Source of the DNA: Formicarius rufipectus
Taxonomy: Eukaryota > Chordata > Aves > Passeriformes > Formicariidae
Length of the DNA: 64,000 nucleotides
NCBI GenBank assembly: GCA_013399695.1
Contig: VXAU01001991.1
Location: forward strand, 1 to 64,000
Direction: 5' to 3'
Under the pieces are notes generated by a model. The model was not told the DNA's origin. It did not search any database and saw only the letters and a program-made list of their open reading frames with translations. The translations under genes and the position numbers were made by a program. Of the stretch, positions 1 to 11,930 are shown one piece after another (the stretch's first letter is position 1; each line of letters begins with the position of its first letter).

Positions 1-97
1 CCCCTTTATTTCATAGTCTGAAAGCCATCTCATGAGTTTGAGAGAACTTTTGTGGAGATCATAGGTTGAAGGTAAACGTATATTTTTAAAGTAGATA

Positions 98-154
98 CAT
101 TGTTATATACTCTTTGTTATACTCATTGTTATATACTCTTTTAGATACATTGTT
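98..154. repeat. short tandem duplication, about 25 bp unit
   Basis: The phrase CATTGTTATATACTCTTT occurs twice, starting at 98 and 124, and a third partial copy (CATTGTT) starts at 148. Unit spacing is 26 then 24 bases. It is a small local duplication of AT-rich sequence with no evident function. Confidence 0.7.
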
Positions 155-1199
155 CCTGGAATATGTAAGAAGATTGATGATAACACCCTGTGGTTGCCAG
201 TGGAAAGATGGGAATATTCTAAATGGAACAAAATGCTTCCCATAATCAAATGTCAAATAAGGAATTACCATAGCCAACATTATCTTTTGTACTATGGCAG
301 CTTGCATATAACAAGAAATGCTTCAGACTGGCAGATAAGAAAAGTACTGGAGTCCTGATTTGACAAGAAAGAAATGGTCATAATGATTTCAAAGGAAATC
401 TCTTGACGTTAAGCTATCTTTAAGGCCTTAAAGATAACTGTGGTATTCTAGCACACATTTAAAGTTAATTATGTGGTTATGCATCCTTTCTGAACTGCAA
501 CCAACAGGGCTGAGCATGGAAGTATATTTCTATGCTTTTACTGGTCATTTCACCCAAAGGTGATGTCTTTCAAAGTTGAAAGAAATTCAACATTAAGATG
601 ATGGGGGAAGCCAGCTTCTTCTCACTACCTGCTGCCAGTCCAGGGAGAAATGAGACAAGCTGTCAGAGCTCAAAGAGAGTGTGAGAAGAGACATGTTACT
701 TCATACTTGCAGTTCCCTGTGCACCTTCTCCCTTGAGCCTCGAGAGGACATTTTGATGGTGCAATAATCAGGAAGATGAATTCTCTGGTTCTCTGAAGAC
801 ACTACCAAAAGGCAAAGCCTGCCATTTGCTGACAAAAGCTTATGTGAGTGGCATTCATGAAATGACAAATCTTACATACCTTGGTGTGTGCAGAAGGAAA
901 CCAGCCCCCTAAGATGTTTCTCACTGGTGATGAGTAATCTCCTATCCCAAGTAGGGTCTGAGTGCAGTACAGGGTCTTCCTTGACAATATCGCTTTAATT
1001 AATAATTAATTACTTGCCACAAAGGCCATCAACTTTTGCTCACCCAGATCCCAAGGCTGCAATTTATATTGTCCTTGTTGTTCTGGAGACTCCCTCCTTA
1101 TCTCAGAAGACAGGTTCCCTACTCCTCAAGGCAAGTGTCCTTGATTGCTTAACATCCCTTGCTCATCAGCAAAGAGTTTCAGTGATAAAGTAAAATTTA
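155..1199. other. non-coding AT-rich DNA, nothing recognised
   Basis: No exon-like open frame, repeat family or RNA gene is recognised here. The longest frames are under 75 codons and begin and end without splice or promoter context. Confidence 0.6.
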
Positions 1200-1296
1200 G
1201 AGAATCAGAAATACAGAATAGTTTGAGTTGGAAGGGACCTTAAAGCTCACCTAGGTCCAACCTTCCTGCCATTGACAGGTACACCTCTAGTAGTTG
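1200..1296 (-). mobile_element. CR1 LINE 3' end fragment
   Basis: The plus strand reads AGAATCAGAAATACAGAATA and then TTGGAAGGGACCTTAAAG, followed by a CACCTAGGTCCAACC-like run and TGCCATTGACAGGTACACC. This is the reverse complement of the standard CR1 3' terminus, so the element points left with its 3' tail at about 1200. CR1 is the dominant avian non-LTR retrotransposon and is usually 5'-truncated. Only about 100 bases remain, so it is inactive. Confidence 0.85.
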
Positions 1297-2437
1297 AAGC
1301 ATTAAGGTTAAATCTGATAATTTGTAAATGCACTAAAGGAGTGCTTCAGAGTTAGGTGCACTTCACTCCCAAAGAAGCAAGGCAGCATGTGTTTATACTT
1401 CAAAGTCAAGGGAAATAAGGAGAGAAAGTTAAAATGAAAAACAAGATAGAAAGGCTAGAAGGAATGTGTTTTGTTGTTGGGTTTTTTTTCCCAAGAAATC
1501 ATAACTTGAAAATTCCACAGACAACTCAACCACTTGAATAATGAATAAAGTAGACTGGTTTAATGCAGTGAAATAGCCCTCTGCTCAGCTTTCTTTTAAT
1601 CTTTTGTGGCCTTACAAGGAACCTTAGAAGAGGTGGCCTTGTGACATGATAATACATCCTCCTCTAGCAGCTGAGCTTAATCAGTCAGTAAGACCTGAAA
1701 CCACTGTGTTAGAATGTCAAATTCCTTTTCTGATGGCTAAACACTTGTTGATTTTACATCTGTATTACCAACAAAACCAACACTAACCACAAACAACTTA
1801 AATTACTAAATCCACATTGCTAATAGTTCCTTAAGTGCTAACCTGAGGGTCCATAACAGTCCTGAATGTCACTCAAGTTATTTTAAGAATGCATGTTGAT
1901 TTTGAAATTGTAATGGTGCTGAATTAGCCAAATGGATGGGGCAGAATGGTTTTCTGTGTCAGGGGGCCCTACATAATGAATTATAAGGTTTTCCATCCGC
2001 GTAACTCCCGGTATCACAAAATATTGACCAAAAATTAATTCCCCATCATGCAGAACCCCCTGGGAAGTAATCAGATGTTTGTGTTCCACAGAAGCTAAAC
2101 CACAGCATTAACACAAACTGGATGGCTTGTATCCTGCCACCAGGTCCACTGCAGCATTAGGTTCAGAAAAGCTGATTTCAATAGAAACTGACAGAAACTC
2201 ATTTTTCCATAGATCTGTGCTTTGTAATTGATTGCTGGTGTGACTAGAAAAGCGTAGACTCCAGCTGAAGTTAGAGGTTCAGCTGTCTCTGAGATTCCAC
2301 TCATCTCTTCAGCAAATTCCTGAGCCCCCTTGGCTTAGGTTGCGCAGAGGGTCATGTTAACTGCAGGACCCAAACCAGCTTTGGGACTGTTATTTGACTG
2401 AGATGTGGTAACAGGGGTACTGATAAAAAGAGAAACA
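1297..2437. other. non-coding DNA, nothing recognised
   Basis: AT-rich sequence. Two adjacent minus-strand frames of 68 and 69 codons (1883-2089 and 2095-2304) are in different phases. They show no family motif and no splice sites, so they are not called as coding. Confidence 0.55.
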
Positions 2438-2556
2438 GAATCATACAGTCAATTAGGTTGGAAAAGATTCCTAAGATCATTGAATCCATCTGTTAAACCA
2501 ATACTGCAAGTCCACCAGTAAACCATGTCCCTGAGTGCCACATCACTCATATAAAA
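2438..2556 (-). mobile_element. CR1 LINE 3' end fragment, second subfamily type
   Basis: GAATCATACAGTCAATTAGG leads into TTGGAAAAGATTCCTAAGATC, then AACCATGTCCCTGAGTGCCA and CACATC. This matches the CR1 variant whose 3' end reads 'AGGTTGGAAAAGACCTTTAAGATC...ACTAAACCATGTCCCT' on the complement strand. The 3' tail is at the left. It is a different CR1 lineage from the 1.2 kb copy and the same type as those at 3.3, 28.4 and 42.7 kb. Confidence 0.85.
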
Positions 2557-3252
2557 ACAGTGGGATCACATGAAGTTCATTTTTGATGCAAGAAACCTAA
2601 ACCCAAATTTTTGATTTTCATTTGTGCATTTCATAAATATTGGTATTTTCCAGTTTTCTATTTACTCCTGGAGCAACCAGATAGACTGTAAGACTAGAGT
2701 GTGGTTCTTGGCAATGGACTCTAGTGACTGGGAAAGTCTGTAGCTGGTTAGACTTCCTCGCAACAACAGGGATTTAATATACTTCTCCCCTGCAGTACGG
2801 AGCTTTCAAAAGAGCTGAAAAAAGCTTTAAACACTTTTGCTTTTTTTCCTAATCAAATGGTACTAAAGAAATCAGGACAAAGTGTGCACAGTCAGAAACT
2901 GATTTTCCTTTAATGAATAAAAAAATAAGCAAATTGAGAATGCACCTTCAAGGTACCAACTTGACATTATTTAAAACTATCTTGCAGAGAGTAGAACCAA
3001 ATTCTGGCATTAGTTTGTTTATCTATAGATTGAACATTTGATCATCTTCTTCTTCATGCCACTCCACTGGCACAAGTCCAACCACGCACTAGAAATGCAT
3101 GTAAGCAGCCATGTTATTATTTAACCATGTATTTTTAGAGAATATTGTCCCACTGTCGAGGTGTACTTTTGGTTGGTCTGATATAGATGAATAAACAGAT
3201 TTCCATATGTGAAGGGTTGACCTGAAACTCATCAGAATTAGATTATATAGAT
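2557..3252. other. non-coding spacer between two inverted CR1 pieces
   Basis: About 700 bases of AT-rich sequence lie between CR1 fragments in opposite orientation. No coding or RNA signal is seen. Confidence 0.55.
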
Positions 3253-3448
3253 TATTAGGAAAAATTTTTTCATCGAAATGGTTGTCAAATATTGGATCAG
3301 GTGAGCCAGAAAAGAGGTAGAGTCACCTTCCCTGTAGATACTTAAAAGATGTGTGTATGAGACACTTTAGGACATGGTGTAGTGGTGGGCTTGGCAGTGC
3401 TGGATTATGGTTGGACTTTTACAGCCTAAATGATTGTATGATTCTAAG
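3253..3448 (+). mobile_element. CR1 LINE 3' end fragment
   Basis: ATTAGGAAAAATTTTTTCAT, then GTTGTCAAATATTGGATCAG, GTAGAGTCACCTTCCCTG, GACATGGTGTAGTGGTGGGC, TTGGCAGTGCTGG and a degraded tail CCTAAATGATTGTATGATTC follow the CR1 3' UTR order on the plus strand. It is the same lineage as the minus-strand copy at 2.4 kb. Confidence 0.88.
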
Positions 3449-6400
3449 ACATTTACAGGGTTGAAAGTCTCCCCCGGAGAAGCCAACAGCTGATGAATAT
3501 ATTAGCTCAACTCAACTCCATTTCCCTCCTGACTAGGCAGAGAGGAGCTACACCAGCATGCCCAAGGTAGGAATCAATTACTCCTCCTTTTCATGCTGCT
3601 AAATATTCAGAACCCATTGGTGTATCTGCTCCTGTTTGGCTCCAGTTCTCTTTCAGGTTAGCAAGGAAATCAGACGCAAATCACATAGGTGATTCCTCTG
3701 CAGGAGGACAGAGCTGTGGCTGCCAGGGAGGAGGCAGGCTGCTTTTGTGTTTTTCAGAGTCACATAGCACTTAGCCACATGCTTCCCATTGACTTTCAAA
3801 TGGGAAATATGTAGATGCAAGTCAGAGTTATGGAAATGTAGCCTTTCACTGTATCATTAGTTTTTTGTTTCCACATGACAGAAACTCATGATTTATTTTG
3901 AATATTTAAACTGTGTCGGTGCAATTTTTTTTNGCAACCTCCCCAGTTTTGGCATGGCAGCATAAAAAAGGTAACACTGCTGAAGAACATTGTAAAGGCG
4001 TTTATTTTGCATATCATCCAATCTAATTGCAACATATATAGCATCCTTGTAATTATAGTACAGGAATACGGAGGTGGCCACCTGGATTGTATTCCTCTCT
4101 GCTGGACAAATATATTAGTCTGTATGCTTCATCTTTCAAGTACCTTAATCACATGGAAACCTTAAGCCTTTTTCAAGGTTTGAGTAGTGCTCAGATATTT
4201 TTGGATTCAGTACAACATACTACCTAGGCCGTATACAAATATCAGCAAGCTTGAAACTGTTATAGTTCTTTCACTCACACCATCCCACTTAAACATCTTT
4301 TATTGGTATCTTGGCTGCCACTTATGTCTATGGTTTAAGACTGGGCTACATGGGACAGAGTCAGCAAGATTTTCTGTCATCTTGTTAACACTAAAGAAAA
4401 CTAGAAATTAACTTCGCCAAATGCAAGGATACATCCAATTTCAAACAAAGCTGCAGCAATATATTCCTTTTTTATTATTCTTTTTTTCTTTTCTTTTAAT
4501 CTCTGCAAAATCATATGCAACCCTGAACATTTAGATTTAGCAGAATCTCTCACCTGATGGTTTGATTTATCTTGCTCCAGCCAGCAAAGCAGTTCAGCTG
4601 CATAGGAATTCTGCTGAAATCACTGCTGAAAAGCACAGGCTGGTGTCTCTGAATCAAGTCCTTACCACAAGAACTTCAGGGGCCACCAGATGATCCAACA
4701 GATGATCTAGGAGGGATCATTTCTCTTAACTAAGCTTTTCTCAGAGGGAAATGGATATTTGCATATTTTACCCTTAGTACCACGCTTCTATTAGTTATAA
4801 GGAATCATAATGGCATCTGTCTGTGTATTATCTTCTCACAGGTACCTATCTATACCTTATTTTATCATTCAGGATGCTTCATTGGAGTCTTTCCCTTTGT
4901 GCAGAACTAGAAATTACCGGCCTCATCCTTTTCTCATTTAAGTGACATAAATAATGAACAGTTTCAGTGAAACGGGTGAAATTCCAATGATGTAAAATGG
5001 ATAGAGAAAGAGAGGAGGGTCCTTAATTCTTATAGCTCTCTCTAATATACTCAGTCCAAGTACCTTCAAGATACAGCCTCTCTCTGCTAAAAACTGCATT
5101 CCAACAGGAGTCTACACAGAGTATTTGTAAAGAAAGGGCCTAAACTGTTTTGTGGTTAGGGTTTCTTTGTTTCTTTGTCTGTTTTCCCTTTATGGAGCAG
5201 AGCTAAATACTAATATATTGCAACAGGCTGCTCAGGGATGTTCCAACGTATGAGTATTTATCTCTGCTCCATTAAAAAGAAAATAAAAAAGGCAACAATT
5301 TGTGGTGACATTGACCTGCCTTTCTGGGGGGATCTTGTATTATTCCACAGGTTCCCAGATGCTTTTGCTGTGGCATTAATACTTGTAATGACTGAGTCTC
5401 TTTCCCTAATCAGATATAATGGATGTGAAAAATAATTTCTATGGCTGCTGCAAGAAACAAGCACTGCATTCAGATCCTGAAAATTCAGCAGCCTATTATC
5501 CTCCTGTTACTGAAAACGTGCATGTGAGAGGCTGAATAGGTGGAGAGGAAGAGGGCCTGGGAGAAATAAATGCACAGCCCTTGTTCCCACACATGCCTGA
5601 GCCTCAAGGTGTTTATTGCCCTCGCTATCAATAAAAGGCTTTGCAAGACTTTTTTTCCAGAACATGTCTTCACCAATTTCTTTCACTTCTCTCTCTTAGT
5701 TTTTTTGCAGTCTCTGCCAAACTTCTCTCCTATGGATACATGAGAAAGTCCTTCACAGGTCAAAAAGTAAAATATAGGCAAGTTGGCAACAATTTTGGTC
5801 ACCTAGAGCCAAAGGTGTTGAAAGAACAGGAAGGAAGGGGAAGAACCAGTTTTCAGGCTAGAAAATACTAGAAACTTAATCAAAGGGTTTGCAGGCACCT
5901 AACTGTACTCCACATCTGTATATGTGTTTTGTTAGCCCAAACTGGTGAGGAAGATGAAACCAGTGTTCACAATCTGGTCTTGCAGGTGCAGCCCAAAGGT
6001 TTCATGCCTGTGATCTCCAACTGCTTTTCATCCTTTCTTTCAGTCTTTATTCTCCCTTTCCCTGGTGATGACAAACAGGGGCATAAAGAACTAGGGAAGA
6101 GCAGAGTTAAGTGCTTCTCTCCAGTAGCCACTTGAATTTCAAGCAGAATAATGAAAGAATCAGTACAAAGGAACAGAGGTTGGCTTTTTTCCTCCGCTTG
6201 CTCCTTGCTAAGCTTCATAGCTCAACAAGTCTTGTATTTTGAAAAAGAAAAAGCAACAAAAACATCCACTTACTTCTCCAACTTGTTAATTAACCTTTTC
6301 TTCTTTCCCTGTCCACACTTCTCTTCAGTGCTCTGTTTCCTAATACTGTCTTTTGTGAGACGAGATGATGGAAGATGAGACAAAAAGGCAGAGGGATGAA

Positions 6401-7744
6401 CTACCACTAATTTGGAATCTTTTCAAGCAAAGCTTGCTCAGAGCATATGCAAAGGTGCTGTCTCTCTACTTAGATCATTCCCTTGGCAGTAGGATGTGAT
6501 AGGCAAAACCAAACCGATATTCAAAGATTTTCAGCTGCAGATCTCAAGAATTGCCAAGTTCTTTATCACTGATTTCCAAATGGGAAATCAAAGGGACAGG
6601 GAATTTGAGAACATATGGTGATAGAAAAATAAATGGATAAACAGACTTTTTCCAGGCTGTGTCCTTCATTGAACTCAAAAAGCAAGAAACAATGCTAAAT
6701 TCAATATTTTAGTAATAGATATCAACCATGATTTCATGACCAGAAAGTAGTCACTTCAAGCATCTTCAGACTCCTTCTCTGAGAGCTGACTCACAAAAGT
6801 AAAGTTCAGAAAACATAAATCAAAACTCAGCACTGAGTTTTGTCATTTTGCTGCCCAGTGTGTTCCCACTGATTCCTGTTGAGCTAAGCTTCTGGAGATC
6901 AAACAAATCATGGAAAAGACAGGTCAAAACTCAGTTTTACTACCAAAAACATCTCTTATCTGCAGATGTCCCTTTCACTAAGGAGCTGCAATTCTAAAAA
7001 CGCATCTGTAAAGATAACAGATACAGGAATCTTTTTATTTACTGAGATACTCTTCTGACCCTGAGGCCATTATCACAATCACATTAATCTAAACTTTTGA
7101 AATCTATTGCATGTTTAATTTAGCTAAGAACAAAATAATGAGCAGTACCCCACAGGTTACCGCCTCATCTGTATACTATGAGAGGACATATGGAACTTCT
7201 GTTGCTGAAAAGATACTTTCCTTTATTACACTGGTTGCCAGCACCCCTGAAGTCAAAAACAAATAAAAATTGGAAAAAATAATTTAACCATGCTAAATGT
7301 AATTACTTTCCTGCCTGCTTCGACAGTGTTTTGGTGGGGAGAAATCATAGTACTTTAAATCCCATGTCTGCTTAGGAACAGCAACCCCCAAGCATTCTGT
7401 GGAGTAGAAAGCTGTAATTCTCTCTTCTCAACTGGACAGCCTCCTGCTTTCATCAAGAAACTTGACATTTTCCATAGCAAGTTCCACTTGAAACTCTTTT
7501 CACAAGATACCATTTGAGATCCAGGATGTGAAGAGGAAAATACAAATGAATATATTTATATTATCAACATGTTGAGAATGTTGTGAATTGGATGCTGCTT
7601 GTTGAAGGATGCTGAGAATATTTAAACTTAGTGGGTAAACATTCAGAAATAAACAAGACTGTTGGAAGACAGAGATTGTTCAAGCTTAGCAGTTACTGTA
7701 ACTAGTCCAAGGCTGGCTATTTTAGAAGTACAAAGGCCTGGAAA
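3449..7744. other. long non-coding AT-rich stretch
   Basis: About 4.3 kb without a recognised gene or repeat family. It includes one ambiguous base at 3933 in a T run. Many open frames of 60-83 codons occur on both strands, with no conserved motif or splice structure; overlapping frames near 5967-6218 and 5929-6135 are typical chance frames. Confidence 0.5.
3933..3933. other. ambiguous base N
   Basis: A single N follows a run of eight T. It probably reflects uncertainty over homopolymer length in assembly. Confidence 0.95.
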
Positions 7745-7806
7745 CATCATCACCATCATCTTCATTATAATCATCATCATCATCATCATAATTATGATAA
7801 TGATAA
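7745..7806. repeat. imperfect (ATC)n trinucleotide microsatellite
   Basis: CATCATCACCATCATCTTCA is followed by six or seven perfect ATC units and a decayed ATTATGATAATGATAA end. The tract keeps frames open on both strands here; these frames are artefacts. Confidence 0.9.
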
Positions 7807-8096
7807 CAAAACCCAGGAGAAAATACCTGAAAAACAATGGAAGAAAAGGAAAAAATGCAAAAGGGAAGAAAAATAGTGGCAAGGGAAATCAGAGAAAATT
7901 AATGTAAAAAGCTAATAAGGTAAATAGCAGCAAATATGTAGCATAGAACAAATGTCTACTATATCATTTTGGGGACTATTTTCTTAAAAATTAGAAAAAA
8001 AAAATCAAAACGCAAAACAAAATGAAAAAAATCCAAACAGATTTGAAGCCAGGAAAAAAAAAAAGTACTTTCCCCCTATTATTTGGCTATCATCCA
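7807..8096. other. A-rich non-coding spacer
   Basis: A-rich sequence with runs of A near 7995 and 8055. Nothing coding is seen. Confidence 0.5.
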
Positions 8097-8554
8097 GCCA
8101 CATCTGGAATGCTACATCCAGCTGGGCCCCCAACAAAAGAAGGCTGTTGACAAACTTCAGGGAGTCCAACACAGGCCACCAAGGTGATCAGGAGGTTGGA
8201 GCACATGATGTACAAGGAAAAGCTGAGAGAGCTGGGTTTGTTCAGCCTATATACTCAGCACAGACTTCATAGCTGCTTCACAGCACTTCTGAGCAAGTTA
8301 TTAAGAAGACAGAGGCAAGTTGTGGTGCATGACAGCAAAGGATACATCTGGATAAAAGGGGAAAAAAAATCCAGTATGAGATATTTAAGCCTAACTAAAT
8401 TGTGGGACTTCCATCATTTGAGATTTTGAAAGCCTAACTGGAGAAACCCCTAAATATTCTGTTCTCAATTTAATGTTGACACAGCTGTAAGCCAGATCTT
8501 GGGCTGGAAACCTCCTAAGGTCCCTTCCAACCTACATGACCCTCTAATTCTAGC
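8097..8554 (+). mobile_element. CR1 LINE fragment, diverged, ORF2 end plus 3' UTR
   Basis: CR1 landmarks appear in order on the plus strand: CACATCTGGAATGCTACATCCAGCTGGGC, CAGGGAGTCCAACACAGGCC, GGTGATCAGGAGGTTGGAGC, AGCTGAGAGAGCTGGGTTTG followed by TTCAGCC, and the tail CCTCCTAAGGTCCCTTCCAACC ending at CTCTAATTCT. It is about 460 bases with many substitutions and small gaps, so it is an old copy. The 81-codon plus frame inside it (8184-8429) is a remnant, not a gene. Confidence 0.85.
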
Positions 8555-11500
8555 AAAGCTTCAGCAGAAACATCTTAGATATGTCAATTCAGGAGACCCA
8601 AGGGCTAAAAGGCAGAGAGAAAAGCTGCAGCTACTGAAATACAGGATAATCTAGACAGGCACCAAAGTGTTTCTGTATTTAAGATGAATCTTTGAAAAAG
8701 AAACAAGATGAAACAAAGAAACAAATTATGGAGAAGGAAATCAGACTAATCAGAATTATAATCTGTGAATCTGTTCTTTCTAGGTCAAAGAATAAAATGC
8801 TAGGTGAAAAGTGGGCTAGGTCAGACTCATGTTTTCCCTTTGCTTCTACCTTTTGAATAACCATGGAAGGAAAGATTCTCCAGAATGTACTTCAGTGCTT
8901 TTCTTTCTACCCTACAGAAATAATTTTGGTTTATATTTGGTCTTGAAACAAGTTATGATACTTCACATAACAATTTCAATGGGAATAGCTTACACAGATG
9001 AAATCTTTTTGTGGTCATCCTTTGTTGCCATGCTTCTGTCTTCAGGAGCATATATACTAAGCTGATGCACACTGGCTCTTTTGTCTAAAGGTCTGCTGTT
9101 AGTCTTCATTCTATGTGAAGTGGGTGATAAGAGAAGCTACAAGATGTACAAGAATAAGAAGCTGAAATGTTTGGATGAGTTGAAACCAAAGTTTGGATAG
9201 TACTTGTTTAGCAGAGGCCAGAGTTAATCGAGGTGTTAATGATGTGAACTTTTGTTTGGTAACAGGCAAAAGCTGTTGTCCACTTTGCACTGGGGCCACA
9301 TTCTAATTGTTTATTCAATGTTTGCACTTGACTCCTCATCAAGTTTTGCTGCTTCTTGGGAAACATTTGTAGATCAAGGTTCTGGATACGTAAGATCCTG
9401 GCATTCCTGAGGGCAAAGAGAGCTTTAGTCTCATTCTCTGTTGAGGCCAGGATTTTAACAAATTGCAGTGTGTTTGACATTTAGGGACAAAATAAAGCTC
9501 AGACACATCACCAAAGGGTAGCAACTCTTCAAAATAACATTGCTATGGTACGTAATTTTGTATTGCCGGTTATGCATGTTCAGTGGTTTAGCAGTGTCCT
9601 GGAGTTTCATTACTTGGAATGGAAATTCCATCACTAAATTTGATGCCAAGGCTGTTTTGCAAGACTTTTCATTACATTTGCTTTGCTACACAACAAAGAA
9701 ATGGAATGGGGAACAAAAGCTTGTACTTCCCACTCTTTGCTGGCACCTCCTCAGACCACACCATGAATTCTGCTCTGCGTTAGCCCTTCTTTTATTTACT
9801 GTTTGCTAGTTACAGTGAATGTTTTAGAAAGACTGCTCTCACAGAGAAAGCTTGTAAACTTTTAATGGAACATATCAACAGGCTTGAATAAAACATCCAT
9901 AAGTTCACATGTCTCAGTTCTATGCAGTGGATTTGATCTTTCCAAGACCCACAATGCCTTGAAGATGATTTTGAGGCCTGTTCTTGGATGGAAAGTCACA
10001 GTATCAGACTTCCCGTGATACACAATGACAAACTGTAATTAAAATAATGAAGAATTTATCATCTTCCCAAATAATTCTAAATTTTGTGGAATCTTCTATG
10101 AGCTCAAGTATTTTTACCAAGAAAATAAGGGCACCTCTTATACATCCTAAATAAATTCCTACACAATCACTAACAAGCTCTCAATAAGGTATTAATTATG
10201 AGCAAATAGGACCACAGGGAACTATAGTGGGGCATTCACATCCCTACCACCAGTCTGTAAGACTTTACCTATTTTGCTTTGCAGGATGGTGAGATGAAGA
10301 TTCTAGTCTAAGGTATTTGCTTTTCCATTGAATTTAAGGCCATACTCCCAAGCAATTGTAGACAGAAGATGGTAGAAGATGCCACTGTATACTCAGGGAC
10401 AAGTGATCAGAGGCTGGAGGTATCAGGTGACATTTTTCCAACAATCAAGTAACTCTCATACTACTTAGACAGAAATACTTGCCACACTAAGGCTTATATC
10501 CACCATAGTTTTGATATCCTGTATTTCAAGATCTCTCCCCAAGACAGGACCTTGAGACCATGTCCATTTTTGGGGACCCCTCCATGCTAGTCATTTCTAG
10601 GCATGGAAGTAACCTGGAAAGGAACACAGAGTCTTCAATACAGGGGAGAAAACCTTATCTTGGGGTTCCCTCCCCTTACACTTTATTGCAGCTAGTTATT
10701 CTAGAATTTTAGTTATTCTACAAGTTTCAGATTTTGCTCAAATGTTGATAGTGCTGACAGTTTTCCGAAAGCCAGATAGTGACAGAAAAAGCAGGATAGA
10801 GTATTCTCTGCTTCTAAGATATACAGGGGTGATTTGCTGGAGACACTGAATTTCAGTACCCCATTTGACAGCCACCTTCATCTTACACTTGTGAAGTTGA
10901 ATAAAGTGGAAATGTTGCCTCCTGGGGTACATAGTCTACATGATTTGCTCAAACACCATTGAAAGCTCCAGAGGCCAAAATTTCTTGTGATGGGCTGGAC
11001 AGTGCATGCAGCAACTACTGTTCTTCTGATCCACACCTGACATGAGGAAACATTTACTGACACAGAATCAAAAGCAGCCACAGTTAAAGATTCTGAGAAA
11101 ATCAAAAGAAAAATACCACAAAAAAGGGAGACAGGAAATTAAAATTAACTCAGATGTTTCATTTAGTATGTGATATTCCAAGGGATCAAGAGGAATTATA
11201 TGAGAAAAATACACTGAAGACATACTGTGCGTTACTGTTCACTATCAAATTAGCATATTTTATATCATGTTTCAATCTTTTTTCAGACTTTACCTTGTAA
11301 TACATGTGATTAGAAGACAATGAAGAATAGCAATTTTTAGTGAATACTTGAAAACAACAACAAAAGAGGAACGGAACTTTTACAATATTTTTGAGAGTAG
11401 CAGAGAGAGGTACACTGAAGACACAAGACTCCATGCCCATGAAAACACAATACACAATTTCCAGGCCTCCACCTTTAATTGCACCCAAAAGTCACTGTTC

Positions 11501-11846
11501 TCCAAACAAAAGAAGCCATGGGGCTTTTGTGTTTCATTGTGTCTTTATAAACTTTCATCACTCAATTTGAAAGAGGCACCAATGATTTAGTGCCAAAGAT
11601 CTGCTATTTTTCTTGTTGGACTAGCTACTAAGGTATTAATTTTCTCAACTGATTTTGACCATTCATGATTATTCCCCTGCCTCAAAATACGACAAGTTCA
11701 TATGGTACATGTTCCCTGGTGACCCCAAATTCTTTAAGTAAACATTTTATTTTACATCACTGTCCTGCAGAGAAGGTGCTCTGCAGAAGACAAAGTCGGA
11801 CTAATGGGTTTCTCGAAGTCTGAAGCCAGTGGTTCATCCAGTAAAC
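8555..11846. other. long non-coding stretch
   Basis: About 3.3 kb without recognised repeats. On the minus strand 9111-9540 all three frames are unusually free of stops (61, 62 and 90 codons), but no protein family is recognised. The remaining frames are short and unsupported. Confidence 0.45.
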
Positions 11847-11930
11847 TTTTATTTTTATATTTTATTATTAATTTTTATTATTTTGTTGTTGATTTTTATT
11901 ATTACCTTATTATTATTTTATTGTTTTTTA
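11847..11930. repeat. AT-rich (TTTTA/TTATTA) low-complexity tract
   Basis: Interrupted TTTTA and ATT units run from CTTTTATTTTTATATTTTAT to TTATTTTATTGTTTTTTAAA. It is simple repeat sequence with no tail or target-site structure that would tie it to a retroposon. Confidence 0.85.

Noticed and set aside
9040..9070. CATATATACTAAGC, reminiscent of the U6 snRNA start
   Set aside because: The similarity does not extend beyond about ten bases in either direction.
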